64,000 bases of DNA. Source: Flavobacterium sp. MFBS3-15. GTDB taxonomy: Bacteria > Bacteroidota > Bacteroidia > Flavobacteriales > Flavobacteriaceae. Positions 34,388 through 43,915 of the stretch are shown here, in pieces (the first letter of the stretch is position 1; the number at the start of each line of letters is the position of its first letter). The stretch is taken from contig NZ_JAPCHV010000014.1 of NCBI RefSeq assembly GCF_026107645.2, positions 62,001-126,000 on the forward strand. Direction: 5' to 3'. Below the pieces are notes generated by a model. It made no database searches. It was given only the letters and a program-made list of their open reading frames with translations, and was not told the DNA's origin. Position numbers and translations under genes: made by a program.

Positions 34388-35611
34388 ATGTCAGACCTTT
34401 CTCCTGAACAACTTGCCAAAAAGGAGCAACACAGGCTCGAAAAGCTTCGTGACTACAGAATACTTGACACCCATTCTGAAGATACTTTTGACAAGATCTC
34501 CCTAATGGCATCGCAAATTTTCAATGCGCCCAATGCTTTCATTGTATTTGTTGACGAAAAAAGGGTATTTATAAAATCAAACCTGAGCAACACAACTTAT
34601 AACGAAGTACCCAAGGAAACAAGTGTAGTATCGCATGTCATTGAGCAGGACGAGGTTTTTGTTATTAACGATTTGAGAGAACATCCGCACTATAGCGACA
34701 GCCCGTTCATCAAGATGACCAACGGCCCACGATTTTATGTGGCTTCACCCCTAAAGACACCCGAAGGCTATAAGATTGGGGCATTGGTAGTTACAGCCCC
34801 GGAACCCGGAGAGGCAAACCCTTTACAAATCGACCTCATTAAGAGCCTGTCTAAAATAATAATAGATAAGCTCGAAAACAGGCTGCGCTACCGTAAAACC
34901 ATCGAATCGCAAATCGACCTGATGAACATTGCCCTTCACGAAATAAAAAACCCATTGGCTTCAATTAAACTGGCCAACGAGATTATATCCAAAGACGAGA
35001 GCAAAAAAGACAAGATGACCGAGATGATAAAGTCATCGGTGGGGCGTATCAAATCGAAGCTGTCAGACCTGCTGAAATACTCAGAAGCAGAAGAGGCACA
35101 AATCATACTGCATATAGAGGAAATCGACGTGCATGAAATATTCGTCAGGCTGAAAAACAGTTTTGAGCTTTTAGCCACAAAAAAAGCACAAATACTCCAT
35201 TTTGAGATTGAGGACGGGCTTCCATTCCTTTATGCCGACCGTGTAAAGGTATTGGACATATTGCATAACCTTGTAAGCAATGCCATAAAGTATTCCTATA
35301 AGGGTGGCACCATCCATATTCTGGCGCGCCAGGCGGGTACGTCGATTGAAATTGAAGTAAAAGACAACGGCCAGGGGCTTGATGAGGAAGATATTGCCAG
35401 GCTGTTTACCAAATTTGCCAAACTAAGTTCAAAGCCTACCGGCAGGGAAACGTCCAACGGGCTGGGGCTTTCCATAACAAAATCGTTTGTCGAGCTGCTC
35501 AACGGCTCCATTACAGCATCCAGTGAGGGTAAAGATAAGGGCACCTCCTTTATAGTAAAGCTTCCTTTTAAATATTCAAAAGAACATCCTGTCCCTGAAT
35601 TTAATTCGTAA
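34388..35611 (+). CDS. Cytoplasmic GAF-domain sensor histidine kinase (copy 2)
   Basis: A 407-residue protein, the same length as the upstream kinase and clearly a tandem duplicate: the phospho-acceptor is also H184 (LHEIKNPLASIKLANEI), with N box NLVSNAIKYS, G1 DNGQGLD and G2 SNGLGLSI. In the GAF domain the stretch DSLCSRAI of copy 1 reads TSVVSHVI, so the ligand pocket has diverged and a cysteine is lost. No membrane segments or response regulator nearby. Confidence 0.9.
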   Translation: MSDLSPEQLAKKEQHRLEKLRDYRILDTHSEDTFDKISLMASQIFNAPNAFIVFVDEKRVFIKSNLSNTTYNEVPKETSVVSHVIEQDEVFVINDLREHPHYSDSPFIKMTNGPRFYVASPLKTPEGYKIGALVVTAPEPGEANPLQIDLIKSLSKIIIDKLENRLRYRKTIESQIDLMNIALHEIKNPLASIKLANEIISKDESKKDKMTEMIKSSVGRIKSKLSDLLKYSEAEEAQIILHIEEIDVHEIFVRLKNSFELLATKKAQILHFEIEDGLPFLYADRVKVLDILHNLVSNAIKYSYKGGTIHILARQAGTSIEIEVKDNGQGLDEEDIARLFTKFAKLSSKPTGRETSNGLGLSITKSFVELLNGSITASSEGKDKGTSFIVKLPFKYSKEHPVPEFNS

Positions 35612-35665
35612 AAATTTCTCCCATTCGTTATATATCCTTAAATTAATGGCGGCAAATTTTAGGAT

Positions 35666-36583
35666 ATGAATAATCAGAAGGCTTTACTTTACACACCGTC
35701 CTTATCAAACGAAAAATCGCTAAAAACACTGGTAGAAAACCGTACCGTATACTCGCTTGATAATTGCGAGCTCAACCTGTTCGAGACCTATCAGGAGTCA
35801 GCGCTCGTGCCGCTCAAATTCAATGACCTTGTAGTTACGAGCATGCTACGCGGAAAAAAGGTAATGCACCTCTTCGACGACCCGGCCTTCGAATACCTGC
35901 CTGGAGAAACCGTCATCGTGCCGTCTAATGTAGAAATGAAAATCGACTTCCCTGAAGCTTCTACCCAAAATCCTACGCAATGCCTTGCCCTCGCTATTGA
36001 CCATAATAAGATTGAAGAAACGCTGGTATTCCTAAATGAGCGCTACCCAAAAGAGGATGATACCTGGAAGTTGTACCACGAAAACTACTTCTTTTACAAC
36101 AATACCGATCTTGCCAATACCATCAATAAGCTCATCCGCGAGTGCATGAGCTATTCGGTAACCAAGGATGCACTGGTAGATCTTGCCTTGCAGGAATTGC
36201 TGGTACGCATCGTGCAGACGCAGACCGTCCAGCGCACAAATGACAGTAATGCCATCGATACGGCAAGCCCTATTTATGCTATTACCCAATACATCCGCGA
36301 CAACATTACCAAAAGCATCAACCTGAAAGACCTGAGCGAAAAGGCTTGTATGAGTACAACCTCCTTTTATCGATATTTTAAAAGAGAACTGGGGGTGAGC
36401 CCTATCGAGTACATTTTAAACGAAAAAATAAAACAGGCAAAGCAGCTGCTCAAAAACCCCGGCATACAAATCAACGAGGTGTGTTTCATGGCAGGTTTTG
36501 ATGACTGCAATTATTTTATCCGCCTGTTCAAGAAATATGAAGGAATTACGCCTAAGCAATACCAATTGCTGCATGTGAACTAG
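35666..36583 (+). CDS. AraC family transcriptional regulator next to aldehyde dehydrogenase
   Basis: A 305-residue protein with an N-terminal cupin-like effector domain (LVVTSMLRGKKVMHL ... YLPGETVIVPSNVEM) and a C-terminal double helix-turn-helix (NLKDLSEKACMSTTSFYRYF; IQINEVCFMAGFDDCNYFI; YEGITPKQYQ). It faces the DUF779/aldehyde dehydrogenase genes, which lie convergently just downstream; this trio recurs in many bacteria, so it probably activates the dehydrogenase in response to an aldehyde or alcohol (inference). Confidence 0.88.
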   Translation: MNNQKALLYTPSLSNEKSLKTLVENRTVYSLDNCELNLFETYQESALVPLKFNDLVVTSMLRGKKVMHLFDDPAFEYLPGETVIVPSNVEMKIDFPEASTQNPTQCLALAIDHNKIEETLVFLNERYPKEDDTWKLYHENYFFYNNTDLANTINKLIRECMSYSVTKDALVDLALQELLVRIVQTQTVQRTNDSNAIDTASPIYAITQYIRDNITKSINLKDLSEKACMSTTSFYRYFKRELGVSPIEYILNEKIKQAKQLLKNPGIQINEVCFMAGFDDCNYFIRLFKKYEGITPKQYQLLHVN

Positions 36584-36595
36584 ACAGTGTCTTTT

Positions 36596-36970
36596 TTACT
36601 CCTCCAGATACCGCAAAGGCTCCAGATTGCCCCTCTCCTCGTCCGTAAAAAGCCGTGACTCAATCAGGAAGCGTTTGCCTAGCGGGATTTCCAGTGAAAA
36701 GCTCGCTCCCCTCCCATCAATGGCGTTGAGCGTAAGGTGGGTGTGCTGCCAGTATTCGAACTGGTCGCGGCTCATCCAGAATTCGCAACCCTCCACCTCG
36801 CCCAGGCATACATCGCTATAGCCGAGTTTGAAATCGCCTTTTTCAAAGCACATGGGCTGGGAACCGTCGCAGCAGCCGCCACTTTGGTGAAACATGAGTT
36901 CGCCATATCGCTCCTTCAGTTGGCTGATGAGGGCAGTGGCTTCGGGTGTTATGTCAATCCGTTTGTGCAT
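36596..36970 (-). CDS. DUF779 family protein
   Basis: A 124-residue protein with the family motif QSGGCCDGSQPMC, a Cys-rich cluster likely to bind metal, and DVCLGEVEGCEFWM. DUF779 genes are typically adjacent to NAD-dependent aldehyde dehydrogenases, as here (137 bases downstream of the ALDH stop on the same strand). The biochemical role is unknown; an accessory or maturation role for the dehydrogenase is a guess from context. Confidence 0.9.
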   Translation of the reverse strand: MHKRIDITPEATALISQLKERYGELMFHQSGGCCDGSQPMCFEKGDFKLGYSDVCLGEVEGCEFWMSRDQFEYWQHTHLTLNAIDGRGASFSLEIPLGKRFLIESRLFTDEERGNLEPLRYLEE

Positions 36971-37019
36971 GGCTATTTATTTTGGCCGCAAGATCTTAAA
37001 GACTTTGTAGGTATCAATA

Positions 37020-37056
37020 GTTAGGATAAGCCTACAAGGTTTGAAACACTTGCAGG
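37020..37056. repeat. Short inverted repeat between ALDH and DUF779
   Basis: CTTTGTAGG (near 37003) and CCTACAAGG (near 37030) can pair; TTGAAACACTTGCAGG follows. It looks like a dispersed Flavobacterium intergenic element. Confidence 0.4.
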
Positions 37057-37086
37057 TTAAAAATAAGGCTGCCCTTCGACAGCCTC
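37057..37086 (-). terminator. Terminator after the aldehyde dehydrogenase gene (minus strand)
   Basis: Stem AGGCTG/CAGCCT with an 8-base loop; on the minus strand it is followed by TATTTTT. It separates ALDH from DUF779, so DUF779 may be transcribed partly by read-through. Confidence 0.65.
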
Positions 37087-37106
37087 ATTCACCAAACCTT
37101 AGACCG

Positions 37107-38609
37107 TTAAAAGAATCCAAGTTTATTTTTATCGTAAGAAATGAGCATGTTTTTAGTCTGCCTGTAATGTTCCAGCATCATCTTATGGTTTTCGCGCCCA
37201 AAACCCGATTTTTTATAACCTCCGAACGGGGCATGCGCCGGGTAAGCATGATAGTTGTTTACCCATACCCTACCCGCTTTTATAGTTCTTGGCACCTGGT
37301 ACAGTTCATGCGCATCGCGCGTCCAAACACCGGCACCCAGGCCATACAGCGTATCGTTAGCAATTTCCAATGCTTCTTCTGTGGTTTTAAATGTGGTAAC
37401 ACATACCACAGGCCCAAAGATTTCCTCCTGGAAGATGCGCATTTTATTATGCCCCTTGAATATCGTAGGCTGGATGTAGTAGCCGCCACCCAGTTCGCCG
37501 TCCAGCTGGTTCACATCCCCTCCGGTAAGCACCTCGGCGCCTTCCTCCTTGCCTATTTTCAGGTATGATTTAATCTTCTCAAACTGGTCGTTTGATGCCT
37601 GTGCACCCATGGCAACCGTCTTATCCAGCGGGTGGCCTGTTTTTATGGCTTTGGTACGGGCAATGACCCTCTCGATGAACTTATCGTAAATATCCTCGTG
37701 TACCAGCATCCTCGAAGGGCATGTACACACCTCGCCCTGGTTAAGTGCGAACATCACCGCGCCTTCAACAGCTTTATCGAAAAAAGCATCATCGGCATCG
37801 CCTACCGACTTGAAAAAAATGTTTGGCGACTTGCCCCCCAGCTCCATGGTCGACGGAATGATGTTCTCGGCAGCATACTGCATAATGAGCCTTCCGGTGG
37901 TAGTTTCGCCGGTAAATGATACTTTGGATATCCGTGGCGATGTAGCCAGTGGCTTGCCTGCCTCTACACCAAAACCGTTAACGACATTGATCACTCCCGG
38001 CGGCACTACGTCCTGCAGTAGTTCCATGAGGATGATAATGGATACGGGTGTTTGCTCTGCAGCCTTCACTACGGTACAGTTACCCGCGGCAATGGCCGGC
38101 GCTATTTTCCACGTAGCCATAAGTAATGGGAAGTTCCACGGTATGATCTGCCCTACAACGCCAATTGGCTCGTGCAGGACGATGCTCACCGTATTTTCGT
38201 CATGTTCCGATATTGCGCCCTCCTCTGCCCTTATGACGCCTGCAAAGTACCTGAAATGGTCAATACACAGCGGCAGGTCGGCAGCCAGTGTTTCACGTAT
38301 GGCTTTTCCGTTATCAATGGCTTCAACAGTGGCAAGGTACTCGAGGTTGGCCTCCATCACATCGGCGATCTTATTGAGTATGCCGCTGCGGTAGGCAGGC
38401 GACGTTTTGCCCCAGGTCTCAAACGCTTGGTGCGCGGCATCCAGCGCCAGTTCAATATCTTCTTTAGTAGAACGCGCCGCTTTGGCAAATGCTTTGCCGT
38501 CAATAGGTGAAATGTTGTCGAAATATTCCCCTTTAACAGGCGGGACGAATCTGCCTCCGATAAAATTATCATACTTTTCCCTGAATTCGGGCCTTTGTAC
38601 TATGCTCAT
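37107..38609 (-). CDS. NAD-dependent aldehyde dehydrogenase
   Basis: A 500-residue enzyme that oxidises aldehydes to acids. Cofactor and catalytic features: [18 protein letters not shown], Glu in [10 protein letters not shown], the catalytic Cys region [11 protein letters not shown] (adjacent Cys residues typical of the acetaldehyde dehydrogenase/ExaC-AldB group), and [11 protein letters not shown]. The C-terminus [20 protein letters not shown] matches that group. With DUF779 and AraC nearby it is probably an acetaldehyde/alcohol-derived aldehyde dehydrogenase; the substrate is inferred. Confidence 0.93.
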   Translation of the reverse strand: MSIVQRPEFREKYDNFIGGRFVPPVKGEYFDNISPIDGKAFAKAARSTKEDIELALDAAHQAFETWGKTSPAYRSGILNKIADVMEANLEYLATVEAIDNGKAIRETLAADLPLCIDHFRYFAGVIRAEEGAISEHDENTVSIVLHEPIGVVGQIIPWNFPLLMATWKIAPAIAAGNCTVVKAAEQTPVSIIILMELLQDVVPPGVINVVNGFGVEAGKPLATSPRISKVSFTGETTTGRLIMQYAAENIIPSTMELGGKSPNIFFKSVGDADDAFFDKAVEGAVMFALNQGEVCTCPSRMLVHEDIYDKFIERVIARTKAIKTGHPLDKTVAMGAQASNDQFEKIKSYLKIGKEEGAEVLTGGDVNQLDGELGGGYYIQPTIFKGHNKMRIFQEEIFGPVVCVTTFKTTEEALEIANDTLYGLGAGVWTRDAHELYQVPRTIKAGRVWVNNYHAYPAHAPFGGYKKSGFGRENHKMMLEHYRQTKNMLISYDKNKLGFF

Positions 38610-38793
38610 AATTTAAAAGTTTATTTGGTTACTCCCAAAATTAGCGAGCGATAACGTTTTAGGATAGCATAATTCGTTCAATTAATAGCACAATTCATTC
38701 AAAAGGTTGTAGCCACGAATTCAGGAATTATCAGGTTCCTCATGATGCATCAGACCTGGAAAACAATCGGTTAACAAGATTATAAAAGCAACA

Positions 38794-38822
38794 AAAAAGC
38801 CTTCCGCTATGCGGAAGGCTTT
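38794..38822 (-). terminator. Terminator of the phosphate transporter operon (minus strand)
   Basis: A perfect 12-bp stem AAAGCCTTCCGC/GCGGAAGGCTTT with loop TAT; the minus-strand reading ends in a T run. Confidence 0.88.
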
Positions 38823-38845
38823 GATAAAGTAACAATATTTATTGT

Positions 38846-40129
38846 CTATAAAAACAGACTTAATATCCAGTAGATAAGGGCGGCAAGCACTGCCGATACC
38901 GGTATGGTAAGCACCCACGCCCAAATAAGGTTTACCGTAACGCCCCAGCGTACTGCCGAAACACGTTTGGTAAGCCCCACCCCGATGATGGAACCGGTAA
39001 TGGTGTGCGTTGTACTTACAGGCACTTTAAAGTGCTCTGTAACGTATAAGGTTAGCGCTCCTGCAGTTTCTGCGGTAACGCCTTCAAATGCCGATACTTT
39101 TGTAATCTTGGAACCCATTGTCTTTACAATCTTCCAGCCGCCGCTTAGCGTACCTATTGCAATGGCAGAATAACACGCCAGCGGGATCCACTCGGGCATT
39201 TTGCCGTCTACACCATCTTTTGGAAGCACTACGTCAAGCCATTCCGGAAGGCTTTCCTGGGCGTGGCCACTTGTATGGATGTATACCGCTACAGCGGCTG
39301 CGATGATACCCATTACCTTTTGCGAATCGTTACCACCATGCCCAAGGCTGAAGGCTGCCGATGAAAGCAACTGCATTTTTTTGAGCCATGCTTCGGCCTT
39401 GCCGAGGCTGAGTGTACTGAAGAACAGGCAGAAAGTGCTTATTGACAATATGATAAATGCAACAAGGAACCATTTGATATTGTGCGGTTCAAAAGCCACT
39501 GACCAGAATTCCGACTCAAAGCGCGGCTTCTTGATGTCTTCATAGCCTACCATATTGAAATAAACGAACACAATGGTAGCAATCATCAGAACCACGGTGA
39601 ATATCTTCGGATAGGGAGTATCTTTCCTTGAAGAGTTCAGGAACCAGATGGAAATAAGGTAGGAAACCAATGCCCCGATAAGCGGCGCCAGTACGATAAA
39701 TGCAATGATGATAAGTACCCCCGACGGAAAACCTCCCTCTTTACCGGGTGTGTACCAGGACACTACGTCAAACCCTGCATGGGCGATGGCAGCACCTGCA
39801 AACCCCCCGATGAGGGTATGCGATGAGCTGGAAGGTATGCCCAGCCACCATGTCAGGAGGTTCCATATGATGGCGGCGATGACCCCTGCAAGTATCACGA
39901 CAAGGTTAATGTCCATGGTATGGGCTGTCTTGGCAACGGTATCGGCCACACCGAACCCGAATACCCAATAGGCCAGAAAGTTAAAGAACGCAGCCCAAAG
40001 CACCGCCTGGAACGGCGTAAGCACCTTGGTGGCTACTACTGTTGCAATGGCGTTCGCTGCATCGTGGAAACCGTTGATGTAGTCAAATACCAGCGCCAGT
40101 ACAATAATTACTATGAGAAGCGTAAACAT
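38846..40129 (-). CDS. Low-affinity inorganic phosphate transporter, PiT family
   Basis: A 427-residue inner-membrane symporter with about ten hydrophobic helices. The two PiT signature repeats are GFHDAANAIATVVAT near the N-terminus and GGNDSQKVMGIIAAAV in the second half, with VPVSTTHTITGSIIGVG near the end. It imports phosphate (as metal-phosphate) with protons or sodium. The DUF47/PhoU-like accessory gene lies 18 bases upstream on the same strand, the standard pair. Confidence 0.95.
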   Translation of the reverse strand: MFTLLIVIIVLALVFDYINGFHDAANAIATVVATKVLTPFQAVLWAAFFNFLAYWVFGFGVADTVAKTAHTMDINLVVILAGVIAAIIWNLLTWWLGIPSSSSHTLIGGFAGAAIAHAGFDVVSWYTPGKEGGFPSGVLIIIAFIVLAPLIGALVSYLISIWFLNSSRKDTPYPKIFTVVLMIATIVFVYFNMVGYEDIKKPRFESEFWSVAFEPHNIKWFLVAFIILSISTFCLFFSTLSLGKAEAWLKKMQLLSSAAFSLGHGGNDSQKVMGIIAAAVAVYIHTSGHAQESLPEWLDVVLPKDGVDGKMPEWIPLACYSAIAIGTLSGGWKIVKTMGSKITKVSAFEGVTAETAGALTLYVTEHFKVPVSTTHTITGSIIGVGLTKRVSAVRWGVTVNLIWAWVLTIPVSAVLAALIYWILSLFL

Positions 40130-40147
40130 ACGTTGGAAGCTATGGGT

Positions 40148-40792
40148 TTATGAATACTTAACAGTCACTGATTCCAGCACGTTGGCCACGCCTTTGCACT
40201 TATCTGAAGCCGACTCAAGGGCGGCAAGCACTTCCTTGTATTTGATGATATTCTTTACATCGGTCTCGTTTTCAAAGATATCGGCTACCGCCTTATCAAA
40301 AACGTTATCCGACTTGTTTTCAAGCTTATTGATCCTTTTGCAGGCATCGGCAATGCCTTTCAGGTTCTTCATGTCCTTCAGATCTGCTACCGCTATCTGT
40401 ATAAGCTGGCAGCTTTCCAGGGTGATTTCAGTCATTTTCCTGATTGACTTGGTAATCTTTTCCACTTGGTAAAGCCTCATCCTGCTGGCTGCCCCGTAAA
40501 GGTAGTCGGCCACATCGTCAATTGCAGAAATAAGTGCGTGGATGTCTTCCCTGTCAAATGGCGTAATGAAGTTCCTGCTCAGTTCCAGGTTGGTCCTGTG
40601 GGCAATATCTTCAATGATATTTTCCAGTTCTTCGATTTTCCTGTAATAAGCTTCCCTTTGTTCTTTTGGAGCATTAACGGCTTCGTGGAGCGTTTCGGCC
40701 AGGAGTACAAGGTTTTGCGCTGCCTGTTCAAATAGGGGAAAAAATTTCTTGTCTTTCGGTACAAGGAACTGAAAAATGCTGTTTATAGACAT
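40148..40792 (-). CDS. DUF47 family PhoU-like accessory protein
   Basis: A 214-residue all-helical protein of the DUF47 (PIT accessory/TIGR00153) family, with the E/DxxxD metal-binding repeats of PhoU-like bundles (ENIIEDIAHRTNLELSRNF, SAIDDVADYLYGA). It is first in the operon with the PiT transporter and is thought to regulate its activity. A -7 box TACCTTTG lies upstream on the minus strand (40818-40811). Confidence 0.93.
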   Translation of the reverse strand: MSINSIFQFLVPKDKKFFPLFEQAAQNLVLLAETLHEAVNAPKEQREAYYRKIEELENIIEDIAHRTNLELSRNFITPFDREDIHALISAIDDVADYLYGAASRMRLYQVEKITKSIRKMTEITLESCQLIQIAVADLKDMKNLKGIADACKRINKLENKSDNVFDKAVADIFENETDVKNIIKYKEVLAALESASDKCKGVANVLESVTVKYS

Positions 40793-40810
40793 ATACTAAT
40801 TTTTACGGGA

Positions 40811-40818
40811 CAAAGGTA
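40811..40818 (-). promoter_or_regulatory. Predicted -7 box of the DUF47-PiT operon
   Basis: Minus-strand TACCTTTG matches TAnnTTTG, 18 bases upstream of the DUF47 start. No convincing -33 partner. Confidence 0.45.
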
Positions 40819-40976
40819 TTTTACCAATGTTAAGAAATAGTTAAGCAGATATGAATTTGGAGTTACCAAATAAGAACTTATAAACATTCAAATTTATAGA
40901 AGATTCGTAATAATTACCTTTACTTTCAATCGTTTTCGTATTTTAGCGGCGCAAATCATTAACCGAAGCAAATATA

Positions 40977-42605
40977 ATGGATATTAACTTCAACAAGAAC
41001 GAAGACCACAATAAACTTCTCCTTTCCGAAATGAAGCAGCGCCTTGCCAAAGTAAAATTGGGCGGCGGGGAAAAGCGCATCGAAAAACTACACGCAGAAG
41101 GCAAGATGACCGCACGTGAGCGCATTGAATACCTGCTCGACAAAGACAGCAAAAGCATTGAGATAGGCGCCTTTACCGGCGACGGCATGTATGCCGAGCA
41201 CGGCGGCTGCCCCAGTGGGGGCGTTGTGGTAAAGATAGGCTACGTTAGCGGAAAGCAATGCATGGTGGTAGCCAACGACGCTACCGTAAAGGCCGGTGCA
41301 TGGTTTCCCATTACCGGAAAAAAGAACCTCCGCGCGCAGGAAATAGCGATGGAAAACCGCCTGCCCATCATCTACCTTGTTGACAGTGCCGGGGTGTATT
41401 TGCCGATGCAGGACGAGATCTTCCCTGACAAGGAACATTTCGGGCGCATCTTCCGCAACAATGCCATCATGAGCAGCATGGGCATTACCCAGATAGCCGC
41501 TGTAATGGGCAGTTGTGTGGCGGGTGGGGCCTACCTTCCGATCATGAGCGATGAAGCGCTGATTGTAGACAAAACCGGGAGTATTTTCCTTGCCGGAAGC
41601 TACCTCGTGAAAGCAGCCATTGGCGAAAGCATAGATAACGAAACGCTTGGCGGCGCAACCACGCATTGCGAAATATCGGGTGTGACTGATTATAAAGCCA
41701 AGGACGATAAGGATGCCCTTGATACCATACGCAACATCGTGAGCAAGATAGGCGATTATGACAAAGCCGGCTACAACCGCATAAAGGCTGAGAAGCCTGC
41801 GCTCCCGGAGAAGGACATTTACGGAATCATACCAAAATCAAGGAGCGAGCAGTATGACATGATGGAAATCATCAAAAGGCTTGTGGACAACAGTGAGTTT
41901 GACGAATACAAAGCAGGCTATGGCCAAACGATAATAACCGGCTATGCACGAATTGACGGCTGGGCGGTGGGCATTGTAGCCAACCAGCGCAAAGTGGTAA
42001 AATCAAAGAAAGGCGAAATGCAGTTTGGCGGCGTGATCTATTCGGACAGCGCCGATAAGGCCACACGCTTTATAGCCAATTGTAACCAAAAGAAGATACC
42101 GCTGGTATTCCTGCAGGATGTTACGGGATTCATGGTAGGCTCGAAATCAGAGCACGGCGGCATCATTAAAGATGGCGCCAAGATGGTGAACGCCGTAAGC
42201 AATTCGGTAGTACCGAAGTTTACCGTGGTAGTGGGCAACTCATACGGTGCGGGCAACTATGCCATGTGCGGCAAGGCTTACGACCCAAGGCTGATATTTG
42301 CCTGGCCGAGCGCTGAGCTGGCCGTAATGGGTGGCACGCAGGCTGCCAAGGTGCTGCTGCAGATTGAAGCATCATCACTCAAGGCCCGTGGCGAAGAGAT
42401 TACACCCGAGAAAGAAGAAGAACTGTTCAACAAGATAAAAGCCCGCTATGACGCGCAGGTATCGCCCTACTATGCCGCTGCAAGGCTTTGGACGGATGCC
42501 ATCATCGACCCGCTGGATACCCGCAAATGGATATCGATGGGCATTGAGGCGGCCAACCACGCGCCTATCGAAAAACAGTTTAATCTTGGCGTGATACAGG
42601 TGTAA
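40977..42605 (+). CDS. Biotin-dependent acyl-CoA carboxylase beta subunit (methylcrotonyl-CoA carboxylase-like)
   Basis: A 542-residue carboxyltransferase. The N-terminal crotonase-like half has GGCPSGGVVVKIGYVSGK and LVDSAGVYLPMQDEIFPD; GSCVAGGAYLPIMSDEALI forms an oxyanion/CoA site; the C-terminal half has FLQDVTGFMVG and GNSYGAGNYAMCGKAYDPR. Length and the LPMQ/IFPD stretch favour methylcrotonyl-CoA carboxylase over propionyl-CoA carboxylase, so leucine degradation is likely. The biotin-carrying alpha subunit is not adjacent. A small membrane protein gene overlaps the stop by one base. Confidence 0.9.
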   Translation: MDINFNKNEDHNKLLLSEMKQRLAKVKLGGGEKRIEKLHAEGKMTARERIEYLLDKDSKSIEIGAFTGDGMYAEHGGCPSGGVVVKIGYVSGKQCMVVANDATVKAGAWFPITGKKNLRAQEIAMENRLPIIYLVDSAGVYLPMQDEIFPDKEHFGRIFRNNAIMSSMGITQIAAVMGSCVAGGAYLPIMSDEALIVDKTGSIFLAGSYLVKAAIGESIDNETLGGATTHCEISGVTDYKAKDDKDALDTIRNIVSKIGDYDKAGYNRIKAEKPALPEKDIYGIIPKSRSEQYDMMEIIKRLVDNSEFDEYKAGYGQTIITGYARIDGWAVGIVANQRKVVKSKKGEMQFGGVIYSDSADKATRFIANCNQKKIPLVFLQDVTGFMVGSKSEHGGIIKDGAKMVNAVSNSVVPKFTVVVGNSYGAGNYAMCGKAYDPRLIFAWPSAELAVMGGTQAAKVLLQIEASSLKARGEEITPEKEEELFNKIKARYDAQVSPYYAAARLWTDAIIDPLDTRKWISMGIEAANHAPIEKQFNLGVIQV

Positions 42606-42874
42606 TGGCTTACAGGATAGCACTATACACTATATTCATGTTTATAGGATTGATAGCCGGTTTAGTGATTATGTTATTTTTAGAATACATTGTATTTCCT
42701 GATCCTTGCTATTACCATAGCCATGAACCAAATTTTATCATTTCGTTGTTGTACGATTTTCCTTCATGGAATGGTAATCATCCTGTTACCAATACCGGGT
42801 TTATGATTATTATTCACATTACCTGTGCTCTCACGGGATTTTATATTGCAAAACGAAGAATCAACAATGCTTAA
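42605..42874 (+). CDS. Small membrane protein translationally coupled to the carboxylase
   Basis: An 89-residue protein with two hydrophobic helices (about 7-29 and 64-82) and a central aromatic/His/Pro segment (FPDPCYYHSHEPNF). Its ATG shares a base with the carboxylase stop (TAATG), and a strong terminator follows. I do not recognise it. Composition is more AT-rich than the carboxylase, so the coupling may be accidental. Confidence 0.65.
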   Translation: MAYRIALYTIFMFIGLIAGLVIMLFLEYIVFPDPCYYHSHEPNFIISLLYDFPSWNGNHPVTNTGFMIIIHITCALTGFYIAKRRINNA

Positions 42875-42876
42875 AT

Positions 42877-42916
42877 AAAATGTTATGCGGCACCTTATGG
42901 TGCCGCATAACATTTT
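42877..42916. terminator. Strong bidirectional hairpin terminator
   Basis: A perfect 18-bp stem (AAAATGTTATGCGGCACC and its complement) with loop TTAT, flanked by A and T tracts on the two sides. Confidence 0.88.
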
Positions 42917-43003
42917 AAATTTTGTCCACACAATAATTATCGGTATTTTTATTTGGTACAAAACAAAACAGCGTTCTCTAAAACGGCCGTTGCCAATCAG
43001 ACC

Positions 43004-43915
43004 ATGAAACAAACCATAACACTCCTATTGCTTTGCTTCAGCATCGCAATTTCTGCCCAGTCCAAAAGCCGCATCATTAAGATCGACAACTTCCGGTCCA
43101 AATACGTCAATGCACGCAATGTGGAGATATGGCTGCCACCGGGGTATGATGACAATAACAATAAAGAAATGTACCCCGTGCTGTACATGCACGACGGGCA
43201 GAATGTGTTCGACAAAGGCAGTTCCGGCTTTGGCGTGGCATGGGAAGCTGATAGCATCGCCAATAAGCTCATTACCGAAGGCAGGGTAAAACCGTTCATC
43301 ATCGTGACGGCGGCGCACGGCAACAATTTGCGCTACATGGAGTATTTCCCCGAGCAGGCGGCAAAGCAATATTTTACCGAAGACGATATGGTAGTATTTA
43401 AAGACCTGGCAAAGCAAATGAACGTAAAAGTAAATTGGCTTGCCGACGAATACCTGCAATTTTTGGTTAAGGAACTAAAGCCCTACATCGATAAAAATTA
43501 CAGGACGCTGCGCAACAATGCGAACACCTCGGTTTGCGGCAGTTCGATGGGCGGTCTGATCTCGATGTATGCCATCTGCGAATACCCTGAGGTTTTCGGG
43601 CAGGCGGCGTGCGTATCGACCCACTGGCCGCTGTTGTTCGATAATAATAACATGAAGCCGTCGGAAGCGGTACGCAGCTACATGAAGGACCATTTCCCCT
43701 CGCCAAAAGACCACCGCGTGTATTTTGACTACGGCACCGCCACACTTGACCAGTACTACGAGCCGCACCAAAAGCTGGTCGACGACATCATGCGCGCCAA
43801 AGGCTATACTGAAGGCAGGAACTGGGTAACCCGTAAGTTTGAAGGCGCAGAGCACAACGAGCAGTCGTGGCAAAACCGCATGGACGTAATACTCGAATTC
43901 TTGTATGGAAAATAG
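43004..43915 (+). CDS. Secreted esterase D/Fes-like alpha/beta hydrolase
   Basis: A 303-residue protein with a signal peptide (MKQTITLLLLCFSIAISAQ). It has the esterase family features VEIWLPPGYDDN, YPVLYMHDGQNVFD, the nucleophile S181 in GSSMGG and a late His in GAEHNEQSW. Similar to carbohydrate esterases and enterochelin-esterase-like enzymes. The start is set at 43004 because only this gives a proper signal peptide; a longer in-frame reading begins with a TTG in what looks like promoter sequence. It overlaps the following methyltransferase gene by 11 bases. Confidence 0.85.
   Translation: MKQTITLLLLCFSIAISAQSKSRIIKIDNFRSKYVNARNVEIWLPPGYDDNNNKEMYPVLYMHDGQNVFDKGSSGFGVAWEADSIANKLITEGRVKPFIIVTAAHGNNLRYMEYFPEQAAKQYFTEDDMVVFKDLAKQMNVKVNWLADEYLQFLVKELKPYIDKNYRTLRNNANTSVCGSSMGGLISMYAICEYPEVFGQAACVSTHWPLLFDNNNMKPSEAVRSYMKDHFPSPKDHRVYFDYGTATLDQYYEPHQKLVDDIMRAKGYTEGRNWVTRKFEGAEHNEQSWQNRMDVILEFLYGK

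Noticed and set aside
42877..42916. Riboswitch or small RNA at the perfect hairpin
   Set aside because: It is a simple perfect stem with A and T tracts on both sides, best explained as a bidirectional terminator.
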